The notes: generated from the sequence alone by a model not told the origin. Positions 32,429 through 41,456 are shown, numbered from the stretch's first letter. The stretch is 64,000 nt of DNA from Solirubrobacteraceae bacterium (GCA_031177685.1 JAPSGI010000013.1:1-64000), one strand, 5' to 3'. Made by a program: numbers and translations.

Positions 32429-34741
32429 ATGGGACGTGTGGCTTGGGTGGTGGGTCTGGCGCTCGCGATCGCATCTCCCGCCGCGGCGGCCCCGCTGCGG
32501 GCCGTGCCGACCGTCGTCCCGGACGGGCCCGTCACGTCCGCCGTCCGGCTGGGCGACCGCCTGTACCTCGGCGGCGCCTTCACCCACGTAGGGCCACGGA
32601 CCGGCCCGCAGGTGCGTCTGGACCCAGCGAGCGGCCGTGTCGCGGGCGCGATGCCCGCGGCCGACGGCCCGGTCGCGGTTGCGATCGGCGATGGCGCGGG
32701 CGGGTTCTTCATTGGTGGGCGCTTCACGCGCGTGGGCGACGCGCCGCGCCGCAACCTCGCCCATGTCCTGTCGACCGGTGAGGTGGACCCTGGTTTCGCA
32801 CCCCACCCGGACGGCGAGGTGCTCGCACTGCTCCTCGACGGCGATCGGCTGTACGTCGGCGGCCAGTTCGCGACGATCGGGGGGCGCAGCCGCAACCGGG
32901 TCGCCGCGCTGCACGCCGGCACAGGCGCGGTCGATCCCGAGTTCGACCCGAACGTCGGCGACTCAAGCCTCGCGGGGCGGCCCGAGGTTCTGCCTCCGAC
33001 GCCGTTTGTGTCGTCCACTCCGGCGCCGATCCCGGGTACGTCGCAGTGCCGGACGAGCGGTCGTAGCTCAGCGGCGCAGGTCCAGGTCCAGCGCAGCGGT
33101 GTCCTCGCCCTCGCGGTCGCCAACTCGCGCGTGTACCTGGGCGGCTGGTTCTCGAGCGTGAACGGGATCGAGCGCGAGAACCTGGCGGCGGTCAGCGCAC
33201 AGACCGGCCAGCTTGACCCCGGCTTCGATCCCGACGCCAACAACCCGGGCTACCAGCCCTCGGCGCGCCGGCGGCGAGCCGATGCGGCGGGCGCCGTGGA
33301 CGGACTCGCGGTCGCGGGCTCCAGCCTGTACGTGGCCGGGGCCTTCACGAGCGTGGCGGGGCGTAGCCGCAGCCGTTTGGCCAAGCTCGACGCGCTGACC
33401 GGCGCCGTCGATCCCGTCTTCGACCCGCTGCCCGACGCCCGGCTCACCTCGCTGGTCGCGGCGGGCGGGCGCCTGTACGTCGCGGGAGCGTTCGGGAGCA
33501 TCGGCGGTGCGGCGCGGTCGCGCCTGGCCGCGCTGGACGCCGCCACGGGCACCGCGGACCCGACTTTTCGACCGGTGGCCGATGGCACGGTCCAGGCGCT
33601 CTCGCTGTCCGGCGGCCGGCTGTACGTCGCGGGCGCGTTCCGCTCGATCGACGGGCTCGAGCGCAATCGCCTCGCCGCCGTGGATGCGACGACCGGCGCC
33701 GTCGATCCCGCCTTCGATCCCAACGCGGACGACAACGCGAACACGGTCGCGGTCAGTGGAGGGAGCGTCTTCGCCGGCGGGTTCTTCGAGAGCGTGGGCG
33801 GCCTGAGCCGGTACGGGCTGGCCGCCCTGCGGCTGCCTCGCGGCGAGCCCGACCCGGCCTTCGACCCGCGCGTGGACGCGCGCGTCACCGCGCTCGCGGC
33901 GTCCAGGTCGCGCGTGTACGCGGGACTCGTGCGGCGGTCGTCGACCGGCGTCGCGCCCGGGCGCGACGCCCTGCCGAGGGAAGGGCGCACCGTCGCCCTC
34001 GACGCGGCGGACGGGCGCTTGTCGCCCGGCTTCCGAGCTCGGCGCGGCGCGGCCCGGAGCCTTGCGGCGTCGGACAGGCGAGTCTTCGTGGCGGGCCTGC
34101 CCGGGCGGCGCGTCGTGACGGCGCTGGACGCCCGTACCGGCGTTCCCGATCTTCGCTTCCGCCCGCGGCTCGGCGGAACCGTCACATCGCTCGTGGCGGC
34201 CCGTGGCCGGCTGTTCGCAGGCGGTTTCCTCCAGCCGCTCGCGCGCGGCGAGAAGACGCCCCTGCCTGATGCGCCGAATCTCGGCGTCGTGTCGCTTCAG
34301 CCCGCGACGGGGCTGCGGGCAGGCGGCTTCCACCCGCGCATCAAGCCGCATGCCACCGGCGTGGTAACTGGGATCGCACACGCCCGAGGCCGGTTGTACG
34401 TCAGCGGCGACTTCACCGCGGTGCGCGGCAAGCCGCGCCCGCATTTGGCCGCGCTTGACCCCTCCTCCGGAGCGGCCGACCCCCGCTTCCGGCCGCCTGG
34501 ACTGCACACGGCCACGCAGCTCGCGGTCCTCGGCTCGCGGCTGTACGTCAACAGCTCCGCACGGGAGGCGGGACAGCTCACAGCGCTGAACGCCCGCACC
34601 GGCCGGCGCGGGCCCGGCAGCAGCATCCGAGTCACCGGCTCGGTATGCATGCTCGCCAGCGTCGGCGGCCGGCTCTACGCCGGCGGCGACTTCATGCGGA
34701 TCGCCGGCGGCGACCAGCCGCGACTGGCGGCGTTCGAATAG
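32429..34741 (+). CDS. Secreted delta-60 repeat / DUF5122 beta-propeller protein
   Basis: A 770-aa exported protein. A short signal peptide (MGRVAWVVGLALAIASPAAA) precedes about a dozen ~48-residue repeats of the form LYVGG.F..IGG..R.RLAALDA.TGAVDP.FDP. This is the DUF5122/delta-60 propeller repeat of extracellular bacterial proteins. One Pro/Ser-rich insert with a Cys (SSTPAPIPGTSQCRTSG) interrupts blades 2 and 3. A catalytic residue set is not evident; adhesive or binding roles are possible. No good Shine-Dalgarno or TANNNT is seen at the ATG. recD2 follows 40 bp downstream. Confidence 0.85.
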   Translation: MGRVAWVVGLALAIASPAAAAPLRAVPTVVPDGPVTSAVRLGDRLYLGGAFTHVGPRTGPQVRLDPASGRVAGAMPAADGPVAVAIGDGAGGFFIGGRFTRVGDAPRRNLAHVLSTGEVDPGFAPHPDGEVLALLLDGDRLYVGGQFATIGGRSRNRVAALHAGTGAVDPEFDPNVGDSSLAGRPEVLPPTPFVSSTPAPIPGTSQCRTSGRSSAAQVQVQRSGVLALAVANSRVYLGGWFSSVNGIERENLAAVSAQTGQLDPGFDPDANNPGYQPSARRRRADAAGAVDGLAVAGSSLYVAGAFTSVAGRSRSRLAKLDALTGAVDPVFDPLPDARLTSLVAAGGRLYVAGAFGSIGGAARSRLAALDAATGTADPTFRPVADGTVQALSLSGGRLYVAGAFRSIDGLERNRLAAVDATTGAVDPAFDPNADDNANTVAVSGGSVFAGGFFESVGGLSRYGLAALRLPRGEPDPAFDPRVDARVTALAASRSRVYAGLVRRSSTGVAPGRDALPREGRTVALDAADGRLSPGFRARRGAARSLAASDRRVFVAGLPGRRVVTALDARTGVPDLRFRPRLGGTVTSLVAARGRLFAGGFLQPLARGEKTPLPDAPNLGVVSLQPATGLRAGGFHPRIKPHATGVVTGIAHARGRLYVSGDFTAVRGKPRPHLAALDPSSGAADPRFRPPGLHTATQLAVLGSRLYVNSSAREAGQLTALNARTGRRGPGSSIRVTGSVCMLASVGGRLYAGGDFMRIAGGDQPRLAAFE

Positions 34742-34781
34742 GGCGCTGCACGTCTGGCTCGCGGGGGAAGCTTCCGTTGCG

Positions 34782-36950
34782 ATGGCTGACGAGGACGACC
34801 AGTTCGCGGGCGAGGTCACGGTTGCCCATCGCCGGTTCGTGAACGCCGAGACGGGCTTTGCCGTGCTCGAGTGCGAGGCCGAGGACGACTGGGTCGTCCT
34901 GAAGGGTCCGATCGCCCATCTGGAGGAAGAGGACCGCGCGTACGTCATGGGCGCGTGGGAAGACGATTCGCGCTACGGACGCCAGGTGAAAGTTCGCGAG
35001 GCCCGTCCGCTCGCCCCGGCGGACGACGAGGCGGTCGTCAGCTACCTGAGCCGCGTCCGGCACGTCGGTCCGCGGCGAGCGAGGTCGCTGGTGGAGCGCT
35101 TCGGCGACGGGACGCTGGAGGCGATCGATCGCGATCCCGGCGAGGCGTTCGCCGCGGTCGGGATGCCGGCACGCAAGGCGAGTGAGGCGGCGCGGTCGTG
35201 GGACGCGTTGCGCACGCTGCGCGAGTTGCATCTGCTGCTGGCTCCGCACGGCTTGGCGTACCTCGCCGCGCGCGTGCACAAGCACTACGGGGGCGCGGCG
35301 CACCGCGTCATCCGCGAGCGACCGTACGACCTGACCGCCGTCTTCGGAGTGGGGTTCGCGGTCGCCGACCGGATCGCCCGCGGCACCGGGGTGCCGGCCG
35401 ACAGCCCGCAGCGCGCCGCGGCCGCGGTGCTCCACTGCCTGGTCGAGGCGGAGCGCCGCGGCAACACCTGCCTGCCGGTCGGCCGGCTGCGTGCGGACGC
35501 CGCCGAGCTGCTGGGGACCGAGCCGCCGTCCGAGGCCGAGCTGTCCGCGCTCGCCGCGGCGGGTGACCTGGCGTGGGTCGAGGGCGAGCCGGACGGCGGG
35601 CCGTGGGTCTATCGCGCGGAGACCGAGCGGCTGGAGGCGGAGCTGGCGGAGCTGGTGCTGGGGCTGTCGGGCTCGCAGCCGGGCGAGCGCTTGCGGCTTC
35701 CGGAGCAGGAGGTCGCTTCCGCGGGGATCGAGCCGGCCCCGGAGCAGTGGCAGGGCGTGCGCGCCGCGTTCGCGAGCCGGCTGTCGGTCATCACCGGCGG
35801 ACCGGGCACCGGCAAGACCGCGACGATCGAGACGATCGGCGCGATCGCGGCGCAGCAGGAGCTCAACGTGCTGCTCGTGGCGCCCACCGGTCGGGCCGCG
35901 AAGCGGATGACCGAGGCGACGGGGCTGCCCGCCTCGACGATCCACTCCGCGCTGGGGTGGATCCCCGGGCAGGGAGCGCTGCTGGACGAGGACGATTCGC
36001 TCTCGAGTGACCTGCTGATCGTCGACGAGGCGTCGATGGCAAGCCTCGAGGTGCTCGTGACGCTCCTGCGCGCGGTCGGCGCCGAGACCCATGTCGTGCT
36101 CGTGGGGGACGCGGACCAGCTCGCCCCGGTGGGGGCGGGCAAGCCGTTCGCCGAGCTCGTGGAGTCCGAGCTGGTGCCGACCGCGCGGCTCGAGCGGATC
36201 TTCCGCCAGGCCGCCGGCAGCATGATCGTCGTCGGCGCGCATGCCGTGCGCCGCGGCCACGTCCCCTCCTTCGAAAACCGCGAGGGGATGCAGCGCGACC
36301 TGTTCCTGATCGAGCGCTCCGACCCGGTCGCGGCGCGCGAGGAGATCGTCGACCTCGTCCGGGGTCGGCTGCCCGCGCACTACGGCGTCGATCTGCTCGC
36401 CGACGTCCAGGTCTTCACCCCGGTGCACGGCGGCGAGCTGGGCACCGAGAAGCTCAACACGGCCCTGCGCGCCGCGATCAACCCGGACGGCGAGCCCGCG
36501 TGCGGGGGACGGCTGCGGATCGGCGACAAGCTCATGCTCACCGGTCGCAACCTGCACGAGCTGGGTCTGATGAACGGGACGCTGGTGCGGCTCGTGGCCG
36601 AGCGCCGGGACCCGGATGACGAGGACCGCGTCGCGGGCGCGGTCGTCGCGGGCGAGGACCAGGTCTTCCATCTCGGCGCCGAGGATCTGGACTCGCTGCA
36701 GCTGGCCTACGCTTGCTCCATCCACAAGGGCCAGGGCATCGAGCTGCCCGTGGCCGTCGTGGTCGCGCATCCCGCGGCGGGCCGCTGGTTCTTCCGGCGC
36801 GAGATGCTCTACACGGCGATGACGCGGGCCAGGCTCGCGACCGTGGTCGTCGGGACGCGGGAGGCCGTGGCGCGCGCGGCGCGGACCGCCGACACGGAAC
36901 GGCGCTACAGCCGGCTGGGGACGCGGCTCGTGGCGGGCGAGGCGGTCTGA
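34782..36950 (+). CDS. recD2: RecD2-like DNA helicase (SF1B)
   Basis: A 722-aa 5'-3' helicase of the RecD/TraA (RecD2) family, acting without RecBC. The N-terminal OB-like part (GEVTVAHRRFVNAETGFAVL) is followed by a HhH region (VSYLSRVRHVGPRRARSLVE). Walker A is GGPGTGKT at 339-346, Walker B LLIVDEASMAS, motif III LVGDADQLAPVGAGKPF, motif IV RLERIFRQA. The C-terminal SH3/motif V-VI region contains AYACSIHKGQGIELP and YTAMTRAR. Length is normal. It probably works in DNA repair or replication-fork processing. Confidence 0.93.
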   Translation: MADEDDQFAGEVTVAHRRFVNAETGFAVLECEAEDDWVVLKGPIAHLEEEDRAYVMGAWEDDSRYGRQVKVREARPLAPADDEAVVSYLSRVRHVGPRRARSLVERFGDGTLEAIDRDPGEAFAAVGMPARKASEAARSWDALRTLRELHLLLAPHGLAYLAARVHKHYGGAAHRVIRERPYDLTAVFGVGFAVADRIARGTGVPADSPQRAAAAVLHCLVEAERRGNTCLPVGRLRADAAELLGTEPPSEAELSALAAAGDLAWVEGEPDGGPWVYRAETERLEAELAELVLGLSGSQPGERLRLPEQEVASAGIEPAPEQWQGVRAAFASRLSVITGGPGTGKTATIETIGAIAAQQELNVLLVAPTGRAAKRMTEATGLPASTIHSALGWIPGQGALLDEDDSLSSDLLIVDEASMASLEVLVTLLRAVGAETHVVLVGDADQLAPVGAGKPFAELVESELVPTARLERIFRQAAGSMIVVGAHAVRRGHVPSFENREGMQRDLFLIERSDPVAAREEIVDLVRGRLPAHYGVDLLADVQVFTPVHGGELGTEKLNTALRAAINPDGEPACGGRLRIGDKLMLTGRNLHELGLMNGTLVRLVAERRDPDDEDRVAGAVVAGEDQVFHLGAEDLDSLQLAYACSIHKGQGIELPVAVVVAHPAAGRWFFRREMLYTAMTRARLATVVVGTREAVARAARTADTERRYSRLGTRLVAGEAV

Positions 36951-36972
36951 ACTGCTGACGCCGCATCGCGAG

Positions 36973-36978
36973 TACCGT
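36973..36978 (+). promoter_or_regulatory. -10 element TACCGT (leaderless RTX gene)
   Basis: TACCGT ends 6 nt before the GTG at 36985, in the 34-bp gap after recD2. Confidence 0.55.
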
Positions 36979-36984
36979 GGGCTC

Positions 36985-37875
36985 GTGCGCAAACGCCACC
37001 TGATCGCGCCGCTCGCCTGCCTGGCGCTGGCCGGCGCGATTCAGCCGGCCGCTGCGCCCGCCGCCCACGTCAGCGCCGAGCCAGAGGCATCGGCGAGGCT
37101 CGGCGAGCGCCTGGGCTCCCAGTCCTGGATCGTCGTCGTGGACTGGAGCATCAACTGCAGGGGTGCGGCGAATCCATCCCACGGCGGCAACCTGTACCTC
37201 GTGGATGTGGACACCGGCGAGCAGATCTACATGGGGGGCACCTTCCAGCCGTCGGGCAGCGACCGCCAGTCCGTGGCCAGGCGCACCCGGCCGCGGCGAG
37301 TCCAGCCGCGGCTCAAGGCGTCCTGCTTCGAAAACGGGCCCGGTCTGCACGGCTCCGGCGCGAAGGAGGTCGTCGGCAACGTCGTGACCGTTCCCGCGCG
37401 CGGGGACGAGGACGGCGACGGCCGGGTGGATCCGTCCGGCGGCGGTGGCGGCGGGGGCGGGGGCCTGGGCGGCGGTTCGACCGATCCCCTGCGGCGCGGC
37501 GGCTGCGCCCGCCGGGTCGTCGGCACGGGGCGACCGGACCGGCTCATCGGCTCCGGCGGCGGCGATCTGATCTTCGGGCTGGGCGGCGGAGACCTGATCC
37601 GCGGCCGGTCCGGCCACGATTGCCTGCTCGGCGCGGCCGGCGACGACCGTCTCCACGGAGGCGACGGCTGGGACCGGCTGAGGGGCGGCGCAGGAGCCGA
37701 TCTCCTGGTCGGAGGCCGCGGGCGCAACGCGTATTCGGGCGGCCCCGGCAGGGACCGCATCCTCGCCGTGAACGGCCAGCGCGACCTGGTGTCCTGCGGG
37801 CCGGGCCGCGACCGCGCCCGCGTCGATCGCCAGGACACGGTGCGCGGCTGCGAGAGCGTCACCCGGGTCGGCTAG
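36985..37875 (+). CDS. Secreted protein with RTX calcium-binding repeats
   Basis: A 296-aa exported protein. A signal peptide (MRKRHLIAPLACLALAGAIQ then PAAAPAAH) leads into a beta domain of ~90 residues with two Cys (SINCRGAANPSHGGNLYLVD and LKASCFENGPGLHG). A glycine linker (GGGGGGGGGLGGG) joins it to about eight RTX nonapeptides (GSGGGDLIFGLGGGDLI.., GDDRLHGGDGWDRLRGG). The last ~35 residues hold a Cys pair. A calcium-bound beta-roll outside the cell is expected. It is the last backbone gene before the tRNA-Leu island. Confidence 0.82.
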   Translation: MRKRHLIAPLACLALAGAIQPAAAPAAHVSAEPEASARLGERLGSQSWIVVVDWSINCRGAANPSHGGNLYLVDVDTGEQIYMGGTFQPSGSDRQSVARRTRPRRVQPRLKASCFENGPGLHGSGAKEVVGNVVTVPARGDEDGDGRVDPSGGGGGGGGGLGGGSTDPLRRGGCARRVVGTGRPDRLIGSGGGDLIFGLGGGDLIRGRSGHDCLLGAAGDDRLHGGDGWDRLRGGAGADLLVGGRGRNAYSGGPGRDRILAVNGQRDLVSCGPGRDRARVDRQDTVRGCESVTRVG

Positions 37876-37890
37876 CCCTACTCGGGGGTC

Positions 37891-37956
37891 CCTCGAGTGC
37901 GCCTGGGGTGACTCGAACACCCACCGGCCTTACGGCCGACAAGGCCCTCAACCTTG
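37891..37956. repeat. Left att copy: 66-bp repeat of the tRNA-Leu 3' part
   Basis: A perfect 66-bp direct repeat of 48089-48154. It begins CCTCGAGTGCGCCTGG and ends CAACCTTG. It contains the tRNA-Leu(GAG) 3' part from the anticodon loop to the discriminator, on the minus strand. The sequences diverge immediately on both sides. This is the distal attachment site of the island. Confidence 0.95.
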
Positions 37957-38013
37957 GCCGTGCCTGGTTCGTGGTGTTCGCGGTGGTTCGAAATGCCCGT
38001 GGGGGCGGGGTTG

Positions 38014-38066
38014 GGCGAACGTGGCGAACGTTCTGTGACAACGCGGATGTTGTCACGGCGTTGTCA
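38014..38066. repeat. Left arm-type repeats: GTTGTCA x3 and a 9-bp tandem
   Basis: TGACAAC at 38036-38042 is followed by GTTGTCA at 38049-38055 and 38060-38066. The last two are in direct orientation, 11 bp apart. Just before them GGCGAACGT occurs twice in tandem (38014-38031). The same GTTGTCA pair with the same 11-bp pitch is found at the other island end (48005-48022). These are probably integrase arm-binding sites. Confidence 0.7.
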
Positions 38067-38106
38067 TGGGCGGATGGCCGCGATCCCTGGCCACCGCTGA
38101 TGCGTC

Positions 38107-38640
38107 CTAGGCCATGGGTGGGCTCTCCCAAGCCTCGTAGTCCAGCGTCCGAACGATCGAGGCGGGTTCGAGGCGGTCGAAGAAGATCGCCAGCACGGTC
38201 CCCGAGCCCGTCGCCGAGGGCGCGATGATGCCCTCCCGTCCCGTGTACTCGGCGGCCTCGCCGATCGCTTGGCAGGCCCTGAGCTCGTCGCCTTGCACGT
38301 CCTCATCCTTGAGCTCCACCGCGGCCCGCGCCGCTTCCGGACGCAGGTCTACAAGTTCGACCACGTGAAGTTCGTAGCGGTACAGGCGGCGAGGGAGGAA
38401 GTCCTCGGGGCGACGGCCGACGCGGCGGGCCATGCGCTCGAACTCCGCGATCGCCGTCGCGCGCTCCACAGCCAGATACAGGGTTGCGAAGCTTCCGCGC
38501 GGGTTCCATCGACCGCCCTGGCTGCGGGCGCCCGCTCCCGACAGAGGGTTCCATCTAGCCGCGAGGTGGCGGTACGCTGGACCCTCGTAGGCGGTTGGTG
38601 CGAGGCCGTCAACCGCCGCGACGAGATCGGGAGACGGCAC
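38107..38640 (-). CDS. res: RES-domain toxin (type II toxin-antitoxin)
   Basis: A 177-aa toxin with the RES fold, related to ADP-ribosyltransferases. The conserved Arg is in YRHLAARWNPLSG, followed by GGRWNPRGSFATLYLAVE, the conserved Glu in AIAEFERMARR, and the Ser in EGIIAPSATGSGTVLAIFF. RES toxins deplete NAD+ by phosphorolysis or hydrolysis and stop growth. Length and motif order are normal. The gene starts 8 bp after the antitoxin stop, probably by translational coupling; the GTG has no strong Shine-Dalgarno. Such pairs stabilise islands and can act in phage defence. Confidence 0.92.
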   Translation of the reverse strand: MPSPDLVAAVDGLAPTAYEGPAYRHLAARWNPLSGAGARSQGGRWNPRGSFATLYLAVERATAIAEFERMARRVGRRPEDFLPRRLYRYELHVVELVDLRPEAARAAVELKDEDVQGDELRACQAIGEAAEYTGREGIIAPSATGSGTVLAIFFDRLEPASIVRTLDYEAWESPPMA

Positions 38641-38648
38641 TCAGCGGG

Positions 38649-38987
38649 CTACGCGTAGACGCCTTCGGCCATGGCGTCGATGGCGCCAAGGACACGTCGG
38701 TACTCACGATCCCGCAGCAGCTCAACAGGTTTGTGGTGGTCAAGCAGCGGATTCGGTGTGAAGAGCCAGTCGTGCGCCGCCTGGGGCCTGAGGACACCGG
38801 AGAGCTGCTCGAGCACTGCGATCAACTCCAGGAGGCGCTCCCGCGCGTCCGGGCGCGGCTCCGTCTCGCCCTGTAGCCAGCGCGCCACGGTGCGGGGGTT
38901 CGCGTCAAGGACCCGGGCGATGTCCGCCTGTTGAAGCGCGATCAATGAACTCGCCTGCTCCAGCTTGTGCGCCAGGGCCGCCAACAC
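38649..38987 (-). CDS. xre: Xre/MbcA/ParS-type antitoxin
   Basis: A 112-aa antitoxin. An N-terminal HTH (LIALQQADIARVLDANPRTV then ARWLQGE) is followed by the toxin-binding domain of the MbcA/ParS/Xre family (HDWLFTPNPLLDHHKPVELL and YRRVLGAIDAMAEGVYA). It neutralises the RES toxin by covering its active site and represses the operon. The GTG at 38987 has AGGAGA 3-8 nt upstream. The promoter lies in a 44-bp gap shared with a divergent unknown gene. Confidence 0.92.
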   Translation of the reverse strand: MLAALAHKLEQASSLIALQQADIARVLDANPRTVARWLQGETEPRPDARERLLELIAVLEQLSGVLRPQAAHDWLFTPNPLLDHHKPVELLRDREYRRVLGAIDAMAEGVYA

Positions 38988-39031
38988 GTCTCCTCTCTGT
39001 CGTCCGCTGTGTCACCTACAGTGTCGGCTCT

Positions 39032-40282
39032 ATGTCGGACAGCGTAGCGGAGCGCCCGCTCTTCCTGGACGAATCGACGTTCCTGACGCGGATCACCCGC
39101 CAGGACGGCCGCGCGATCGAGGACGCGCTCGGGGGGCCCACACTCTTCGAGGAGGGGGTCAAACTGGCCGGGGGTGTCGTCGAAGCGACCTATGCCGCAG
39201 CGGACCCGCCTCTGCTCAAGCGACTCCGGGCCGACCGCGTGCCCTACGTGGTCGATCCACAAACGGTTCGCTTCACCGGCGAGCGCTTTCTCCAGGTGGG
39301 CCAGTTTGAACGAATCCCGTATGCCCCAAAAGCTCCGCTTCGACCAGGCGACCTGACTAACTCGGCGGCGGCCGAGCTTGCGCTTGCAGTGATGCGCTTC
39401 CAGCAGGACGTAGGCGCCTCGTGCTACCTCGCCGCTGTACTTCCGCAGCAGGACGCCGACCTGCAAGCGTGGATGATCCACAACGAGCAGCTTCTGGCGG
39501 CGTCGTGTGCGGCCAATGGCACCGGGGAAATCGAACGGCGACCCCTGATCGCGCAGGTCGTACCTGGGCGACAGACTCTCGCGAGCCCCGAGCTGGTCAT
39601 GAATCGGCTTATGGACCACCCAATCGACGCCGTGTACGTCCAACCTCTGCGTCTGAATCCCGCGCACGACAGCCTGGAGAAGCTCGCTCAGTACGTCGAG
39701 TTCCTACTCGCCATCCGGGACTGCGGCGTGAGTGTGATCGCGGGCCGGGTGGGGGCGTTCGGGTTGGTGCTTCAGGCGCTGGGCATCCCGAGCTTCGACT
39801 CCGGACTGTGTCAGGCCGAGGCATTCGATCTGGCCAGCTTGAACCGGCCGCTTACAGAGCGAGAGCGCCAGCGCCGGGCCGATGGGTCGTCTGGTGGGGG
39901 CGATAGGCGGGTCTACTTCGAGCTACTGAAGACGACGCTCAAGGGCCGGCACGCGCGGGCCATCCTGAGCGATCGCCAGCTGCGGGCCCGGTTCACGTGC
40001 TCGCTTGGCTGCTGCCAGCACGGCGGGTTCGAGGAACTGCCCAACCGTCGCCGGAAGCACTATCTCTGGGTCCGCCATCACGAGGTCAAGGAGCTCTCGA
40101 ACCAGCCCACTGCAGAACTCCGCCGTGATTGGGTCCACGAGCGCCTACGCGATGCCCGAGGCGCCGGCAGCGCTGTACGCAAGGCTCTCTCGAACGGCGG
40201 TGCGGACCTGCCCACATTCGAGCACCTGGATCGGTGGATCGGGGTCCTCGCTCGCCAGACGCGGCTGACCGCCGCCGCCTGA
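39032..40282 (+). CDS. Unknown 416-aa island protein with a Cys/His site
   Basis: I do not recognise this protein. The sequence alternates strands and helices like a beta/alpha barrel: VYVQPLRLNPAHDSLEKLAQ, then GVSVIAGRVGAFGLVLQALG and IPSFDSGLCQAEAF. The C-terminal part has a compact Cys323-x3-Cys327-Cys328-x-His330 cluster (CSLGCCQH) and a basic helical tail. The barrel-plus-Cys/His layout recalls tRNA-guanine transglycosylases and their DNA-modifying DpdA relatives, but the canonical motifs are not there, so this is only a guess. The ATG at 39032 is 9 nt from TACAGT. It diverges from RES-Xre and could be regulated with it. Confidence 0.7.
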   Translation: MSDSVAERPLFLDESTFLTRITRQDGRAIEDALGGPTLFEEGVKLAGGVVEATYAAADPPLLKRLRADRVPYVVDPQTVRFTGERFLQVGQFERIPYAPKAPLRPGDLTNSAAAELALAVMRFQQDVGASCYLAAVLPQQDADLQAWMIHNEQLLAASCAANGTGEIERRPLIAQVVPGRQTLASPELVMNRLMDHPIDAVYVQPLRLNPAHDSLEKLAQYVEFLLAIRDCGVSVIAGRVGAFGLVLQALGIPSFDSGLCQAEAFDLASLNRPLTERERQRRADGSSGGGDRRVYFELLKTTLKGRHARAILSDRQLRARFTCSLGCCQHGGFEELPNRRRKHYLWVRHHEVKELSNQPTAELRRDWVHERLRDARGAGSAVRKALSNGGADLPTFEHLDRWIGVLARQTRLTAAA

Positions 40283-40332
40283 GCTGACGCCATCTGATCG
40301 TGTCCAACGCTGGGATCGACGTGGCCGGGACT

Positions 40333-40560
40333 AACCGGTTCGCGCTTGATCTCGTCGGCCTCGAAGACGTCGCCGCGCTCGTAGTCCTGGCGCGCGCCCC
40401 GTACGGCGGCGTCTTCGTTCGCGGTTGAGGACTCGCCGTCGAGGGGTGCGGCGTCAAGGAGCGTGGTCACCGCGTCTGGGTCGCCAGCCCGGCGCTCGTC
40501 GATGAAATCCAGGGCCGCCTCGGCCTCTCGTCCGTCCAACGCCGCGCCAGCGAGTCGAGC
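40333..40560 (-). pseudogene. Degenerate Phd/YefM-like antitoxin tail
   Basis: A minus-strand frame reads ALDFIDERRAGDPDAV, DGESSTANEDAAVRGARQDY then ERGDVFEADEIKRE. It resembles the C-terminal region of Phd/YefM-like antitoxins (acidic EDxAAVxxARxDxxxGxxxxxxEIKRE). Upstream, VFEWLAELDSLA continues the gene but in another frame, and no start could be found. It looks like a frameshifted remnant. The surrounding gap 40283-40666 holds nothing else. Confidence 0.4.
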
Positions 40561-40666
40561 TCGGCAAGCCACTCGAAGACACGTAGAGCGGTGAGCACCG
40601 CCTCCTAGCGCTCGGCCACCGTTGCCGGAGACTGGTTTCGCGACGCTACCAGGCGACGTTAGCGCG

Positions 40667-41173
40667 CTAGCCGACGAGCTCGATTCCAGCGCGGCGAAGG
40701 CCCGAGTCGTAGTCGTGGCTAGCGGATAGTCCATGCACGATCCTCAGCAGCCGGTACTGCCACTCCGTGATCGAGTACGGCATCTGCACTTGCTTTCCAG
40801 GAAGGACCTCTTCGAGGGTGACCGCCGGGAGCGGGAGCGCGTACCGGCCTCCATCCACGGCTACGTACCGCTCACGCAGAACCGGCTGTCCCCGCCAGAG
40901 GACGTCGGCGTGGTAGCCGCTCGCCGACGTGTCGGCGAAGGGCTGGGTCCACGGCTCGCTGAAGTGCTTCCGCCACGGCAAGCCCCAGGCGAGCCCGACG
41001 TCGATGTTCTCCTTGAGGACAGCCCGCCCCTGGTACTCGTCGTGGAATAGCCGCCACTCTTCTCCGACGCTCCCCTCGCAGAACTCGTTGAGGAATGTGG
41101 GTCCGCCGCCCAGGTCATGCCAGTCCTCGGGCTCGCTCTCACGGACTATGCGCCGGAGATCATCAAGTCTCAT
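40667..41173 (-). CDS. Hypothetical protein (168 aa)
   Basis: Family not recognised. The protein is soluble, with no signal peptide or TM segment, and rich in aromatic residues: EPEDWHDLGGGPTFLNEF, GEEWRLFHDEYQGRAVLKE, GLAWGLPWRKHFSEPW and ITEWQYRLLRIVHG. The regular spacing of W/F/Y suggests a beta-sandwich or SUKH-like immunity fold, which is only an impression. Codon use is typical for a real gene of the island. No clear ribosome binding site precedes the ATG. Confidence 0.6.
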   Translation of the reverse strand: MRLDDLRRIVRESEPEDWHDLGGGPTFLNEFCEGSVGEEWRLFHDEYQGRAVLKENIDVGLAWGLPWRKHFSEPWTQPFADTSASGYHADVLWRGQPVLRERYVAVDGGRYALPLPAVTLEEVLPGKQVQMPYSITEWQYRLLRIVHGLSASHDYDSGLRRAGIELVG

Positions 41174-41240
41174 GGGCGAGCGTCCATCAGTCGAACCATG
41201 ACCTCATGGTCCCGCAGCCTGCGGACACCTTCGTCGCGGC

Positions 41241-41441
41241 TCAGAGCAATTCGCCTCGGTCCGCTGCATCTGCAATCGCGCGGGTGATGCCTGCCAGCTC
41301 GCCGCTCCAGTCAGCCATGTCCCGCCAGCTCACGGCCGTCAGCGCGTCGTGCTGCTCGATGAGTTCGACCATGTCGTGGACGAGCAAGCCGATCCGATCC
41401 CTGGCGGCGTCCACAAGGATGTGCAGGTCAAATGGATCCAA
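41241..41441 (-). CDS. Small hypothetical protein beside the tandem operator
   Basis: A 66-aa helical protein (FDLHILVDAARDRIGLLVHD, WRDMADWSGELAGITRAIAD). It begins with TTG, the only start after an in-frame stop. Its start is 16 bp from the first 19-bp palindrome and it diverges from the small HTH gene. This arrangement, not the sequence itself, is the reason to believe it. It could be the partner of the HTH protein. No homologue is recognised. Confidence 0.4.
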   Translation of the reverse strand: MDPFDLHILVDAARDRIGLLVHDMVELIEQHDALTAVSWRDMADWSGELAGITRAIADAADRGELL

Positions 41442-41456
41442 GCGCGGAAAAGGTGC

